Shown here: positions 24,271-33,164 of the stretch, piece by piece | How the letters are laid out: each line of letters opens with the position of its first letter | Numbering within the stretch: position 1 is the first letter of the stretch | Origin: Demequina muriae | GTDB taxonomy: Bacteria; Actinomycetota; Actinomycetes; Actinomycetales; Demequinaceae | DNA length: 64,000 nucleotides | Direction of reading: 5' to 3' | Assembly (NCBI RefSeq): GCF_030418295.1 | Contig: NZ_JAUHQA010000001.1 | Span: 1,054,001 to 1,118,000 of the forward strand | Notes under the pieces: model-generated | Database searches by the model: none | What the model was told of the DNA's origin: nothing | The model's input: only the letters and a program-made list of their open reading frames with translations | Position numbers and translations under genes: made by a program

Positions 24271-24484
24271 AGATCCCAGGTGCACCATCACAGATGACGG
24301 CGGCGTCGCCGGCCTGATCGTCAATGGAGAGCTCGCGATGCAGCACGCGGCGCGATACAACGCCGCCTTTGCCTCTCACGTCTTGACCGAGGATGTCGGA
24401 GACATTGTCGCCTCGTTCCGGCATCCGGAAGGCAAGCCTCTGTTCGGCATCACGCCCATCCCGCTACCGGAACACCGGCCGTGA
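24266..24484 (+). pseudogene. Broken duplicate of the Imm61-like gene (C-terminal third)
   Basis: DPRCTITDDGGVAGLIVNG through SFRHPEGKPLFGITPIPLPE matches the last ~70 residues of the protein at 20098-20616, and the DNA at 24410-24482 is nearly identical to 20543-20615. The first 100 residues are missing. It lies out of frame with and overlaps the SseB-like copy 2 end, so it is a duplication remnant marking the right border of the cassette array. Confidence 0.75.
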
Positions 24485-24527
24485 CCGCCCACGTCACCCG
24501 AACGCTCAACCCACCCCCACCACGCAG

Positions 24528-24575
24528 AAGGCTCGCCCCCACCACCAGCGGAACTGGCGGCGAGAGGCGAGCCTT
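24528..24575. terminator. Bidirectional terminator at the array border
   Basis: Inverted repeat AAGGCTCGCC (24528-24537) and GGCGAGCCTT (24566-24575) lies between convergent units, the toxin array (plus) and the small membrane protein (minus). The arms begin with AA and end in TT, so either strand would have some terminal pairing or U residues. Confidence 0.6.
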
Positions 24576-24586
24576 GAGAGCGGGCG

Positions 24587-24760
24587 TCAGGCCTTGGCGG
24601 TCGAGCTTCGCGACTTCTTCGCGCGCAGCCACCAGTAGATGGACGTGACCGCGAAGAGGATCAGGCCGATGAGGGCGAGCCACAGCAGCGCCTCGACCAC
24701 GAAGCCGATGACGGCGATAGCAGCGAACGCGATGAGCAGAACGATGATGAGTGTCTTCAT
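24587..24760 (-). CDS. Small two-helix hydrophobic protein
   Basis: 57 residues starting [20 protein letters not shown], with a second hydrophobic segment ([20 protein letters not shown]) and a basic C-terminal tail ([12 protein letters not shown]). It is an integral membrane miniprotein of the kind common in actinobacteria. ATG 24758-24760 is preceded by GAGG; an upstream in-frame start is possible. Function unknown; convergent with the toxin array. Confidence 0.6.
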   Translation of the reverse strand: MKTLIIVLLIAFAAIAVIGFVVEALLWLALIGLILFAVTSIYWWLRAKKSRSSTAKA

Positions 24761-24859
24761 GCCTCGTATCAACGTCGTCACGCGGGAACCCATTCCATGC
24801 GCCGCTCAGGTCACGCTCACCAGCACCCCTCTCGCGGGAGTAATCTCTGGAGAAGACAG

Positions 24860-24894
24860 CGGCCGTCGTCACCTCCCCCCGGTGCCGACGGCCG
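24860..24894 (-). terminator. Terminator of the DipZ gene
   Basis: Hairpin CGGCCGTCG ... CGACGGCCG extended inside by CACC/GGTG with one mismatch and a 7-nt loop. It lies just past the dipZ stop (24911). On the minus strand a CTGTCTTCTCC pyrimidine run follows. Confidence 0.6.
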
Positions 24895-24910
24895 TTGTCG
24901 CGCCGGCCTC

Positions 24911-26731
24911 TCACCCGAAGGTGAACGAGTACGCCTCCACCCCGTCGGAGAGCGTGACGTCGAGCACATGCTGCCCCTCGGTCACCGCCTCCACCAGGCC
25001 ATACGATCGCGGCGTGCCGTCCACCTCGAGGGTGCGCATCTCACCACCATCGAGACTCACCGTGACGGTGCCGGAGCCTGCCAGCACCATCCGCACCTGC
25101 GAGGCATGGAAGTTCAGCCTCACCCTTGCATCGGCCGATGCGGGGGTCGCGTATTGCGTCTCCAGCACCCAGTCTCCGGAGAGCGCGAAGGAGTCGTCGG
25201 GCTGCGCGTCCGGGAACGCGTACGTGCCCTCGCCCGGCGCGTAGCGGCCCTCGCCGCCGTAGTTCACGTCCTTGGATGTGCCGAGGAAAGTCTCCTGCGT
25301 GGTCGACCCGACATCGGGAGTGACGTCCTCAACGTCGGTGTCGCCTGGCAGGTCAACGTCAGGGTTCGCGTCGCGCAGCAACTCACGGATGAGCCCCTCG
25401 GTCGCCTCGTAGTTGCCCTCGCCGAGCGCGATGTGGCGCACGGTGCCCTCGGCGTCGATCAGGTAGTGCGCAGGCCAGTAGCGATTGCGGTAGTTGGTCC
25501 ACGTCGACAGGTTGTTGTCGATCGCCACGGGGTAGGTGATGCCGAAGTCCTCGGCGCCGGCGCGCACGTTGCCCGGGTCCTTCTCGAACGCGTACTCGGG
25601 AGAGTGGACGCCGATGACGTTCAGCCCCAGGTCTCCGTACGCCTCGTTCCACGCGACCGTGTGGGGAATCGAACGCTGGCAGTTGATGCACGAGTAGGCC
25701 CAGAAGTCGACGAGCACCACCTCTCCGCGCAGGTCCTCGAGCTCGATGGCGTCGTTGTCGGGGGTGTTGAACCACTCCTCGATGCCCTTGATGCTGGGCG
25801 CGGTGCCGCAGCTCTCCAGCTCGGTCGCGCCGTTCGTGCACCGGTCGAGGTCCTTGTTCTCGTCGTTGATCAGCCCGCCGAGGTCGAGAGCGCGCTGGGC
25901 ACTCTCGTTGTCGGTGAGGTCGCGCTGGATGCCGGCCGTGTAGTCGGGCACGAGCCGCTGCAGGGTCTGGGGAAGGTTGAAGGCGAGGCCGATCGCCAGC
26001 GCGATCATCGCGACGCCGGCGGTGATGCGCAGCCCGCGCTCGCGACGGCGGAACGCCTTGACGCGCTCCGCGACGCGGCGGCCGGCGAGAGCGAAGAACA
26101 GCAGCGGGACGGCGACGCCGATCGCGAAGGAGATCGTGAGCAGCACGGTCCCCCACCCGATCTGACCGGTCGATCCGGCGACGATGATCGCCGCGAGCAC
26201 CGGTCCGGCGCACGGCACGAAGACCGCACCGAGAGCGAGGCCGACACCGAAGCCGCCGCGGTTGTTCTCGACGCGTCGCTGCGGGACCCATGTGAACGCG
26301 CGCTCGAGCAGGTGCTCGAACCGCGGCACGATGAGCCCGAGCCCGATCGCGACCAGCACTGCCATCGCGACCCACCGAATGATGTCCTGCGGCAGATTCA
26401 GCGCGCCGAGGATCAGCGATCCCACGAGCGTGACGAGCGTGAAGCTCGTCACGAGCCCCGCGATGACGAGGAAGGGGCGCCAGCGCGAGACCGACGCAAC
26501 TGCCGCATCGGACCGTGCCGGATTAACTGCCGAGCGCACTCTGACCGCCGCACCACCGGTGCGCGCGACGCCCCCAGGCCCGATGGCGTCGATCTGAGGA
26601 ATGCTCGATCCCTGCGAGGTCCGCGCCGACTGCGCGCCGCCCGTGAGGAAGATGACCGGCAGCACCGGCAGGATGCACGGCGAGATGCCGGTGATGAGGC
26701 CGCCGAGCAGCCCGATGATGACAAGTTCCAT
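24911..26731 (-). CDS. dipZ: DipZ-like fused CcdA/thioredoxin protein
   Basis: 606 residues in three parts. The N-terminal ~240 residues are a CcdA/DsbD-type transmembrane electron carrier, with [18 protein letters not shown] in helix 1 and [11 protein letters not shown] later, holding the redox Cys pair. A thioredoxin-like domain (~360-480) has [13 protein letters not shown] with CxxC active site. The C-terminal ~120 residues form a beta-rich DipZ-type carbohydrate-binding-like domain. It passes electrons from cytoplasmic thioredoxin to the extracytoplasmic side. I start at ATG 26729-26731; the open frame continues far upstream but is non-coding. It diverges from a fasciclin lipoprotein, echoing dipZ with mpt70/mpt83 in mycobacteria. 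Confidence 0.92.
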   Translation of the reverse strand: MELVIIGLLGGLITGISPCILPVLPVIFLTGGAQSARTSQGSSIPQIDAIGPGGVARTGGAAVRVRSAVNPARSDAAVASVSRWRPFLVIAGLVTSFTLVTLVGSLILGALNLPQDIIRWVAMAVLVAIGLGLIVPRFEHLLERAFTWVPQRRVENNRGGFGVGLALGAVFVPCAGPVLAAIIVAGSTGQIGWGTVLLTISFAIGVAVPLLFFALAGRRVAERVKAFRRRERGLRITAGVAMIALAIGLAFNLPQTLQRLVPDYTAGIQRDLTDNESAQRALDLGGLINDENKDLDRCTNGATELESCGTAPSIKGIEEWFNTPDNDAIELEDLRGEVVLVDFWAYSCINCQRSIPHTVAWNEAYGDLGLNVIGVHSPEYAFEKDPGNVRAGAEDFGITYPVAIDNNLSTWTNYRNRYWPAHYLIDAEGTVRHIALGEGNYEATEGLIRELLRDANPDVDLPGDTDVEDVTPDVGSTTQETFLGTSKDVNYGGEGRYAPGEGTYAFPDAQPDDSFALSGDWVLETQYATPASADARVRLNFHASQVRMVLAGSGTVTVSLDGGEMRTLEVDGTPRSYGLVEAVTEGQHVLDVTLSDGVEAYSFTFG

Positions 26732-26941
26732 GTCCGTGACCTTCCTAGTCGTCGCGGCAGGTTCGCTCGGGAATGGGTCACGGATTGGACGGCCGATGCG
26801 GTCGCCGACGTTTCTCGACATCGCACCAATCCGCCCGGCGAGGCCGCGCGAACTCGGGGTGTCGCCGCACCAGCGGCGGGCGCTCCTCGGGGCGCTGAAC
26901 CCATGGCCCGGACGCTCGGGCTCAGTACAACGGAGGCAGTC

Positions 26942-27628
26942 ATGCTCACAGCCAAGACGAAGTTCTCGACAGGGCTCGCGCTCGCGGTGGCCAGCACGTT
27001 CGTGCTGTCCGCCTGCTCCGCGTCCGACGACGACGCGATGGACCCGGCGATGTCGGAGACCCCCGCGATGACCGAGGAGTCGCCCGAGCCGGCGATGTCC
27101 GAGGACGCGATGGAGGACGACATGGCGATGGACCCGGCCGCGAACCTCGTGGGCCCGGCCTGCATGGCCTACGCGGAAGAGGTGCCCGACGGCGCCGGCT
27201 CGATCCAGGGAATGTCGCAGGACCCGGTCGCGGTCGCGGCCTCCAACAACCCGATGCTCACCACGCTCGTGTCTGCGGTGAGCGGCGAGCTCAACCCCGA
27301 CGTGAACCTCGTGGACACGCTGAACGGCGACGAGTTCACCGTGTTCGCCCCCGTGGACGACGCCTTCGCGAAGATCGACGACGAGACCATCGGCGCGCTC
27401 CAGGAGGACGCCGAGCTGCTGTCCTCGATCCTGACCTACCACGTGATCCCCGGCCAGATCGAGCCGATGGACATCTCCGGCACCCACACCACGGTGAACG
27501 GCGCCGAGCTCGAGGTCATGGGCGAGGGCGACGACTTCACCGTCAACGGCGAGTCCGCCGTGCTGTGCGGCGGAGTCCAGACCGCGAACGCCACCGTCTA
27601 CCTGATCGACACGGTGCTGATGCCGTAG
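26942..27628 (+). CDS. Fasciclin-domain lipoprotein (MPT70/MPT83-like)
   Basis: 228 residues. A lipoprotein signal ends in LSAC (Cys near residue 25), then an Asp/Met/Glu-rich spacer, then one fasciclin domain with [33 protein letters not shown] and [13 protein letters not shown]. These anchor to the membrane and act in adhesion or redox-linked envelope functions. GGAGG lies 6 nt before the ATG. Divergent from dipZ, the typical partner in mycobacteria, and with Cys residues in the domain ([13 protein letters not shown]) that DipZ could keep oxidised or reduced. Confidence 0.92.
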   Translation: MLTAKTKFSTGLALAVASTFVLSACSASDDDAMDPAMSETPAMTEESPEPAMSEDAMEDDMAMDPAANLVGPACMAYAEEVPDGAGSIQGMSQDPVAVAASNNPMLTTLVSAVSGELNPDVNLVDTLNGDEFTVFAPVDDAFAKIDDETIGALQEDAELLSSILTYHVIPGQIEPMDISGTHTTVNGAELEVMGEGDDFTVNGESAVLCGGVQTANATVYLIDTVLMP

Positions 27629-27658
27629 TCCTGGTCACCGACCTCTCTCCCTGAGGAC

Positions 27659-27692
27659 GCGGCCGCCGACACCCCCGGGTGTCGGCGGCCGC
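27659..27692 (+). terminator. Terminator after the fasciclin gene
   Basis: A near-perfect palindrome: GCGGCCGCCGACACCC (27659-27674), CC, then its exact complement to 27692. A 16-bp stem starts 30 bp after the stop, with no long T run but TCGTTCCTG after it. Confidence 0.75.
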
Positions 27693-27816
27693 GGTCGTTC
27701 CTGCCCGCGCATCGTCGCTCCGGTTGCCGAGCTCGCCGCGCCGCAGGACACTCGTGCCGTGGACGGTGCGCCACCCGGGCGCCCGGCACAGCGGTGGCCG
27801 AACACGAGGAGGCGCC

Positions 27817-28182
27817 ATGGCGCACGGCGACATCACCCACATCGACATCCCGGTCTCGGACATGGGAGCCGCGACGGAGTTCTACGGCACGCTGTTCGGG
27901 TGGCAGATCTCCGAGCCGCCCGGCTTCGAGGGCTACCCGATGTGGAGCACGCCCAACGAGGTCGGAAGCGGCGGTCTCGCCCCGCGGTCGGCGGACTTCA
28001 CGCAGCCACGCTCGTACGTCGAGGTGGACTCCATCGAGGTCACTCTCGCTCTGGTCATCAAGCACGGAGGCACGGTGCTGATGGAGAAGTCGCCGATCGA
28101 CGCCACGAGCTGGTGGGCCGTGTTCGTGGATCCCGACGGCAACGCGGTCGGGCTCTACGAGGGCACGACGCAGATGGGCTGA
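27817..28182 (+). CDS. VOC-family (glyoxalase-like) protein
   Basis: 121 residues of vicinal-oxygen-chelate fold: HIDIPVSDMGAATEFYGTLF GW at the front and WAVFVDPDGNAVGLYEGT at the end, both hallmark segments (first beta strand with helix, and the F-x-DPDGN-x-x-G-L-Y/W strand). The metal-binding His (HIDIPV) is kept. Substrate unknown. GAGGAGG lies just upstream of ATG 27817. It is a single gene between two terminators or gaps. Confidence 0.85.
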   Translation: MAHGDITHIDIPVSDMGAATEFYGTLFGWQISEPPGFEGYPMWSTPNEVGSGGLAPRSADFTQPRSYVEVDSIEVTLALVIKHGGTVLMEKSPIDATSWWAVFVDPDGNAVGLYEGTTQMG

Positions 28183-28272
28183 CGGGAGGCCGGCACGCAC
28201 GGGCCGAGGGTCCTGGGCAATCCTCCGGGCTGGGACACTAGCGTGGAGCCTGCCCTCATCTAAGGAGCCCGC

Positions 28273-29667
28273 ATGAGCCTGCCCGCCACCGCCCGGGGCT
28301 CGCTCACCCCCCGAACCGCGTGGATCGTGTTCGCGGCGGCGGCGTTCATCTACTTCGTCGCGGTGGTGCAGCGCACGGCGCTCGGCGTCGCCGGCGTGGA
28401 GGCGTTGGATCGGTTCGGCGTCGAGGCGCTCGGGCTGTCGGCGCTCTCGGTGGTGCAGATCACCGTCTACGCGTCGCTCCAGCTGCCCGCCGGCGCGCTG
28501 CTCGACCGGCTGGGGCCCAAGCGCATGCTGCTGGCCGGCTCGCTCATCATGGGCGTCGGACAGCTGCTGCTGGCCTTCACCGACAACCTGGGCTGGGCGC
28601 TCGTGGCGCGCGTGCTGATCGGCGCTGGAGACGCCCCCGTGTTCGTGGCCGCGACCCGGCTCGTGTCCGAGTGGTTCCCGCCACGACGCGCGCCGGTCAT
28701 GGTGCAGATCACCGGCACGCTCGGTCAGGTGGGGCAGCTCGCGAGCGCGATCCCCGTCGCGTGGCTGCTGCACGAGCACGGCTGGACGCCCACGTTTGCG
28801 GCCCTCGCCGCGCTCGGCCTGTTCGCCGGCGCGATGTCGCTGTGGCAGGTGCGGATGCCGCCGGACGACCACGCGCACCACTCCGTGCCGTCCGTCACCG
28901 GCGCCTCCGGGGAGGTGGCGCCCGCTGGGCCCGCGCATCGGCCGTCTGGGGGCGATGCCGCCGCGAGCGCCGCGCCTGCGCTGCGCATGCGCGATGCGAT
29001 CCGGCCTCCAGGCGTGAAGCTCGGTTTCTGGACGCACTGGACTGGACTGTTCTCGGCCAACACGGTCGCGCTGCTGTGGGGAGTGCCCTTCTTCGTCCAG
29101 GGGCAGGGACTCTCCGCCGCTCAGGCGAGCGGGCTGCTCACGCTGCTCGTCATGACTAACATCGCCGCCGCGCCGGTGATCGGCACCCTCACCGCGCGCC
29201 ATCCCCTGCGCCGGTCCTGGCTGATCCTCGGAGGGGCGACCGCCATCGCGATCGCATGGGCGGCTATTCTGCTGCCGTCGACGCCCCGCCCGCTGTGGCA
29301 GCTGGCGGGCCTCATCGTGGTGCTCGGACTCGGCGGGCCGGTGTCGCTCGTGGGCATGGACTACGCGCGCACGTTCGGCATCCGCGGACGGCTCGGCACC
29401 GCCACGGGGTTCGTGAACATCGGGGGCTTCGCGGCCACCGTGCTCGCCGTGGCACTCGTGGGCGCCGCGCTGCAGATCGTCGCACCGGGCACATCCGACT
29501 ACTCGCTCGGCGACTACCGCATCGCGCTGTCCACCATGGTGGTGCCGTGGGCGATCGGCGTCGCGGGGATCCTCTACTCGCGCCGCCGCACCCGTGCCGA
29601 GATGGCCGATGCGGGGGTCACCGTCCCGCGCATACGAGAGGTGCTGCGCGAGGGCCGTCGGCTCTGA
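28273..29667 (+). CDS. MFS transporter
   Basis: 464 residues with about 12 hydrophobic segments split by a long cytoplasmic loop (~200-245, rich in Pro/His/Ala). LDRLGPKRMLLAG after helix 2 is the MFS motif A region, and RVLIGAGDAPVFVAATRLVS fits helix 4. The overall look is of a nitrate/sugar-phosphate/metabolite carrier of the major facilitator superfamily; substrate not determinable. Close to the next gene (63 bp gap). Both its interior and the downstream gap contain copies of the GCATCGGCC motif. Confidence 0.85.
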   Translation: MSLPATARGSLTPRTAWIVFAAAAFIYFVAVVQRTALGVAGVEALDRFGVEALGLSALSVVQITVYASLQLPAGALLDRLGPKRMLLAGSLIMGVGQLLLAFTDNLGWALVARVLIGAGDAPVFVAATRLVSEWFPPRRAPVMVQITGTLGQVGQLASAIPVAWLLHEHGWTPTFAALAALGLFAGAMSLWQVRMPPDDHAHHSVPSVTGASGEVAPAGPAHRPSGGDAAASAAPALRMRDAIRPPGVKLGFWTHWTGLFSANTVALLWGVPFFVQGQGLSAAQASGLLTLLVMTNIAAAPVIGTLTARHPLRRSWLILGGATAIAIAWAAILLPSTPRPLWQLAGLIVVLGLGGPVSLVGMDYARTFGIRGRLGTATGFVNIGGFAATVLAVALVGAALQIVAPGTSDYSLGDYRIALSTMVVPWAIGVAGILYSRRRTRAEMADAGVTVPRIREVLREGRRL

Positions 29668-29730
29668 CGCCTTCCCCAACTCCCAGCAGGCTCCCAGGCA
29701 TCTCCCAGCATCGGCCCGTTGACTGAGGGC

Positions 29731-31137
29731 ATGACCTTCCCCAAGCCCCTCCGCGTCGCCGCCGGCATCGCCGGAGCGCTGATGCTCGCCTCGTGCACCA
29801 CGCCCACCGACGCCGACGACGCCGCCACCCCACCATCCATCAGCTCCTCCTCGGCAGTGATGCCTGCGGTGTGGGACTCCTCGGTGCTGCACACCATCGA
29901 GGTCGACTACGACGCGGGCGACTACGAGTCACTGATCAGCGCCTATCTCCAGTCGGGAGAGAAGGTGTGGATCTCCGCCACCGTGACCATCGACGGCGAG
30001 ACGTTCGAGAACGTCGGGCTCAAGCTCAAGGGCAACTCGTCGCTGCGCGGGCTGAATGAGGAGCAGGCGGAGAGCCCTGAGGACCTGCCGTGGATCATCA
30101 GCCTCGACAAGTACGTCGATGGACAATCGCTCGACGGCGCGAGCGAGTTCGCCGTGCGATCCAACAGTGCCGAGGCGTCGCTCAACGAGGCGCTCGCCCT
30201 CGACATCCTCGACGCCACTGGGCCCGCGGCGGAGCAGGCGATCGCGGTGTCCTTCAGCGCCGGCGACTCCGACCCTGCACTGAGGCTCGTGGTCGAGAAT
30301 CCCGACGAGGCTTGGATGGAGCGTGAACTCGGCGACGGCTCCCTCTACAAGGCCGAGTCCACCGGCGACTGGTCCTACCGCGGCGACGACCCCGACGAGT
30401 ACGCCACCTCCTTCGACCAGAAGGGCGGCGATGACGACCTCACGCCCCTGATCGCGTTCCTGGAATTCATCAACGACTCCGACGACGAGGAGTTCGCCGC
30501 GTCGCTGTCGGAATGGCTGGACGTCGAGGCCTTCGCCACGTATCTGGCCTTCCAGGACCTCGTGCAGAACACGGACGACATCGACGGGCCAGGCAACAAC
30601 GCCTACCTCTACTGGGATCCCGAGACAGAGCTCATGACGGTCGTGAACTGGGACCTCAATCTCGCCTACGGCTCGATGCCTGGCGGCGGCATGGGCGGGT
30701 TCGGGGAGCGGCCCGATGCGGGCGCGGGGGGCGGCGGCATGCCTGAGGGCGAGCGTCCCGAAGGATTCGAACCCGGCGAGCTCCCCGAGAGCTTCGATCC
30801 CTCCGACATGCCGGAGGGGTTCGAGCCGGGCGACCTGCCTGAGGGCATCGACGCGTCCGAGCTTCCCGCCGACCGCGCGGGCGGCGGGATGGGCGGGATG
30901 GGCGGCGGGACGGTGCTCGTCGAGCGATTCCTCGAGGTTCCCGAGTTCCAGGCGCTCTACGACGCCGCGCTCGCCGACCTCGAGGCCCAGTGGTACGACT
31001 CCGGCGAGGCAGCTGAGCTGCTCGGGGAGTGGACGGACCTGCTGACCTCGGACGCCTCCCACCTGGTCGATCCCGCGACGGTCGAATCCGAGGAGGCCGA
31101 GCTGCTGGCCCGCCTCACGGCCGCCGACGAGGACTGA
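29731..31137 (+). CDS. CotH-kinase-like lipoprotein
   Basis: 468 residues. A lipoprotein signal ends in LASC (Cys at ~22). The CotH-type kinase pattern follows: LKLKGNSSLRG, FAVRSNSAEASLNEALALDI, DGSLYKAESTGDWSYRG, then VEAFATYLAFQDLVQNTD, NNAYLYWD and VVNWDLNLAYG holding the catalytic and metal residues. A Gly/Met and P-E-G-F-E-P-G-D/E-L repeat (~330-385) interrupts before the C-terminal helix. CotH proteins phosphorylate extracellular proteins; here it would be surface-anchored. ATG 29731 chosen for the signal peptide; TTG 29719 is alternative. Confidence 0.85.
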   Translation: MTFPKPLRVAAGIAGALMLASCTTPTDADDAATPPSISSSSAVMPAVWDSSVLHTIEVDYDAGDYESLISAYLQSGEKVWISATVTIDGETFENVGLKLKGNSSLRGLNEEQAESPEDLPWIISLDKYVDGQSLDGASEFAVRSNSAEASLNEALALDILDATGPAAEQAIAVSFSAGDSDPALRLVVENPDEAWMERELGDGSLYKAESTGDWSYRGDDPDEYATSFDQKGGDDDLTPLIAFLEFINDSDDEEFAASLSEWLDVEAFATYLAFQDLVQNTDDIDGPGNNAYLYWDPETELMTVVNWDLNLAYGSMPGGGMGGFGERPDAGAGGGGMPEGERPEGFEPGELPESFDPSDMPEGFEPGDLPEGIDASELPADRAGGGMGGMGGGTVLVERFLEVPEFQALYDAALADLEAQWYDSGEAAELLGEWTDLLTSDASHLVDPATVESEEAELLARLTAADED

Positions 31138-31234
31138 CTCGCCAGCCCCCGCATCGGCCGTCCACCAGGCGTGACAGGCGCCCAGCCCGGCCGCTGGCGC
31201 GCGCAGCCATGCGCATCGGGCGTAGCGTGGAGCC

Positions 31235-32086
31235 ATGACAACCATTCCCACCCGCACACTCAACGACGGCCATGAGATCCCCGCGATCGGCTTCGGCACC
31301 TACCCGCTCAAGGGCGACGAGGGCTACCAGGCGGTGCGCTCGGCGCTCGACGCCGGCTACCGCCTGCTCGACAGCGCGGTGAACTACGAGAACGAGGCCG
31401 AGGTGGGGCGCGCGGCGCGCGACTGGCTCGAGGACAACGGCGTGGAGCGCGACGCCCTCACCATCCAGACCAAGCTTCCCGGCCGCCACCACGACTACCA
31501 CCTGGCCATCGCGTCGGTCGAGGAGTCGTTGGAGCGCATGGGTCTGCAGCGCATCGACGTGCTGCTCATCCACTGGCCCAACCCCCTCACCAACAAGTAC
31601 CGCGATGCGTGGCGTGCGCTGGTGGACCTGCGCGCCAGCGGCGTGGTGCGCTCGATCGGCGTCTCCAACTTCACCGCGCAGCACCTGGCGGACATCGTCG
31701 ACGAGTCGGGGGTGACGCCCGCGATCAACCAGATCGAGCTGCACCCGTACTTCATTCAGGAGCAGATGCGCGCCGAGCACCAGGCACGCGGCATCCTCAC
31801 GCAGTCATGGAGCCCGCTCGGCAAGCGCCAGGCGCCGTTCGAGGAGCCCGCCGTCGCCCAGGCCGCCGAGGCCCACGGCGTCTCGCCCGCTCAGGTGATC
31901 CTGCGCTGGCAGGTGCAGTTGGGCAACGTGCCGCTCCCGAAGTCGGCGACCCCGGAGCGCCAGGCGTCCAACCTGGACGTGTTCGGATTCGAGCTCACCG
32001 AGAGCGAGATGGCGGCCATCTCGGGCCTCACCCGCGAGGACGGTCGGCTGTTCGACGGTGACCCGAACACTCACGAGGAGATGTAG
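31235..32086 (+). CDS. Aldo/keto reductase
   Basis: 283 residues, a full-length AKR TIM barrel that reduces aldehydes or ketones with NADPH. Signatures: GFGTYPLKG at the first strand, RLLDSAVNYENEAEVGRA with the catalytic Asp/Tyr, DVLLIHWPNP, SIGVSNFTAQHL, NQIELHPYF, QSWSPLGK, and ILRWQ ... PLPKSATPER for the cofactor phosphate site. It resembles 2,5-diketo-gluconate reductase-type enzymes. The gene is flanked in both gaps by same-orientation copies of GCATCGGCC (31151 and 32101). Confidence 0.93.
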   Translation: MTTIPTRTLNDGHEIPAIGFGTYPLKGDEGYQAVRSALDAGYRLLDSAVNYENEAEVGRAARDWLEDNGVERDALTIQTKLPGRHHDYHLAIASVEESLERMGLQRIDVLLIHWPNPLTNKYRDAWRALVDLRASGVVRSIGVSNFTAQHLADIVDESGVTPAINQIELHPYFIQEQMRAEHQARGILTQSWSPLGKRQAPFEEPAVAQAAEAHGVSPAQVILRWQVQLGNVPLPKSATPERQASNLDVFGFELTESEMAAISGLTREDGRLFDGDPNTHEEM

Positions 32087-32133
32087 GGGGCTCAGCCCCC
32101 GCATCGGCCCTCCTGCCCCCTCACCGCAACCGA

Positions 32134-32152
32134 CGGACCGGATCAACTGAGC
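32134..32152 (+). repeat. Dispersed 19-bp intergenic repeat, copy A
   Basis: CGGACCGGATCAACTGAGC lies between the aldo/keto reductase and the convergent siderophore-interacting gene. The same 19 bases occur inverted at 45712-45730, and a 13-base core at 45661-45673. See the repeat entry there. Confidence 0.7.
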
Positions 32153-32171
32153 CCGCGCGGAGGCGCTCCGT

Positions 32172-32957
32172 TCATCCGGTCGGTCGGTCGGTGGCCGTGG
32201 AGAGTCCGTCCTGCTCGGCCTCCATCTGGGCCACGAACTCGGCCTTGCTGGACTGCCAGCCGTCCTCGTTCATCCCGGTGCGCCAGTAGCCGGAGATCGA
32301 CACGCGATCCTTCGGCACGGCCAGGTCGTGGAACAGGTGACGCCGTAGCGGCTTGATCATGTCCGCGTTGCCGTGCACGAACACCTCGACGTCGCCCTCG
32401 GGCCAGGCCGCGGACTGTACGGCGTAGGTCAGCGCCTCGCCGTACGCCATGCCCAGCTCGTCTCGGTGGACCCAGGTCACCTCGGTGCGGTCGGTCACCG
32501 GCAGCGCTTGGCGGTCAGCGGCCGATGCGACCTCGAGGTAGACGCGCACGACGGCCTGGGTGGGCATGGCCTCGAGCGCCGCGGCGATCGCGGGCATCGC
32601 GGCCTCGTCCCCCACGAGCACGTGGGCGTCCGCATCGGGCCGCGGCGCCCACTTGCCCCCTGGGCCGACGAAGCGAAGGTCGTCTCCCGGCTGGGCCCGT
32701 GCCGCCCACGGGCCCGCCAGGCCCTCGTCACCGTGGATCACGAAGTCGAGCGCCATCTCGAGCGCCTCCGCGTCGAGCCAGCGGATCGTGTAGGTGCGCT
32801 TGACGTCGCCGAACCTGAGCTTCACGTAGTGGTCGGTGAACTCGAGCGGGGGAAGCTCGGCGAGGTCCGGTCCGCCGACGATCACCCGCAGCGTGGAGGG
32901 CGACAGCCTCTCCGTGCGCAGCACCCTGACCGTGCGCAGTGGTCTCTTGTCTCCCAT
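32172..32957 (-). CDS. Siderophore-interacting protein (ferric-siderophore reductase)
   Basis: 261 residues of the SIP/ViuB family: an FAD-binding barrel with RTYTIRWLD (the RxYT/S flavin motif) near residue 55, then a Rossmann-like half (HVLVGDEAAMPAIAAALEAM) and VEVFVHGNADMIKPLRRHLF with the family ending ISGYWRTGMNEDGW. It reduces ferric siderophores using NAD(P)H in the cytoplasm to release iron. No iron-box was identified upstream and no siderophore uptake genes are adjacent. Confidence 0.92.
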   Translation of the reverse strand: MGDKRPLRTVRVLRTERLSPSTLRVIVGGPDLAELPPLEFTDHYVKLRFGDVKRTYTIRWLDAEALEMALDFVIHGDEGLAGPWAARAQPGDDLRFVGPGGKWAPRPDADAHVLVGDEAAMPAIAAALEAMPTQAVVRVYLEVASAADRQALPVTDRTEVTWVHRDELGMAYGEALTYAVQSAAWPEGDVEVFVHGNADMIKPLRRHLFHDLAVPKDRVSISGYWRTGMNEDGWQSSKAEFVAQMEAEQDGLSTATDRPTG

Positions 32958-33003
32958 GCCGTCATCGTAAGCACGCGTGGCGGGGCCCCTTGCCCTCCCC
33001 CGT

Positions 33004-33090
33004 GACCGACCGACAGGCTCATCTGGGGATCATGGCGAGCCGCACGCACCGCGACACGGGGGAGGCGCCGGTTCAGCCTGTCGGTTGGTC
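33004..33090. repeat. Long inverted repeat between siderophore and TetR genes
   Basis: GACCGACCGACAGGCT (33004-33019) and AGCCTGTCGGTTGGTC (33075-33090) pair over 16 bp with one wobble, leaving a 55-nt loop. It lies between two minus-strand genes and may end the TetR transcript or act as a structured 5' region of the siderophore-interacting gene. Confidence 0.5.
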
Positions 33091-33164
33091 GTGGCTGCCG
33101 AGAGGGGGGCCTGCGGACAGGTGCGTCGCGCGCGAGCGGGTGGGTGCGGCTCGGTGTGGGCGGG

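Noticed and set aside
24797-26941. Very long plus-strand frame through the dipZ region continuing into the fasciclin gene
   Set aside because: It is the antisense frame of dipZ in high-GC DNA; the encoded text is Arg/His/Glu-rich low-complexity and has no domain. Only the last 229 codons (from 26942) are real.
26732-27487. N-terminal extension of dipZ upstream of 26731
   Set aside because: The extension overlaps the divergent fasciclin gene and reads as Arg/Gly/His-rich antisense text; the CcdA helix starts right at the ATG chosen.
27598-29892. 764-codon minus-strand frame
   Set aside because: Antisense to VOC, MFS and CotH genes, all with clear family motifs on the plus strand.
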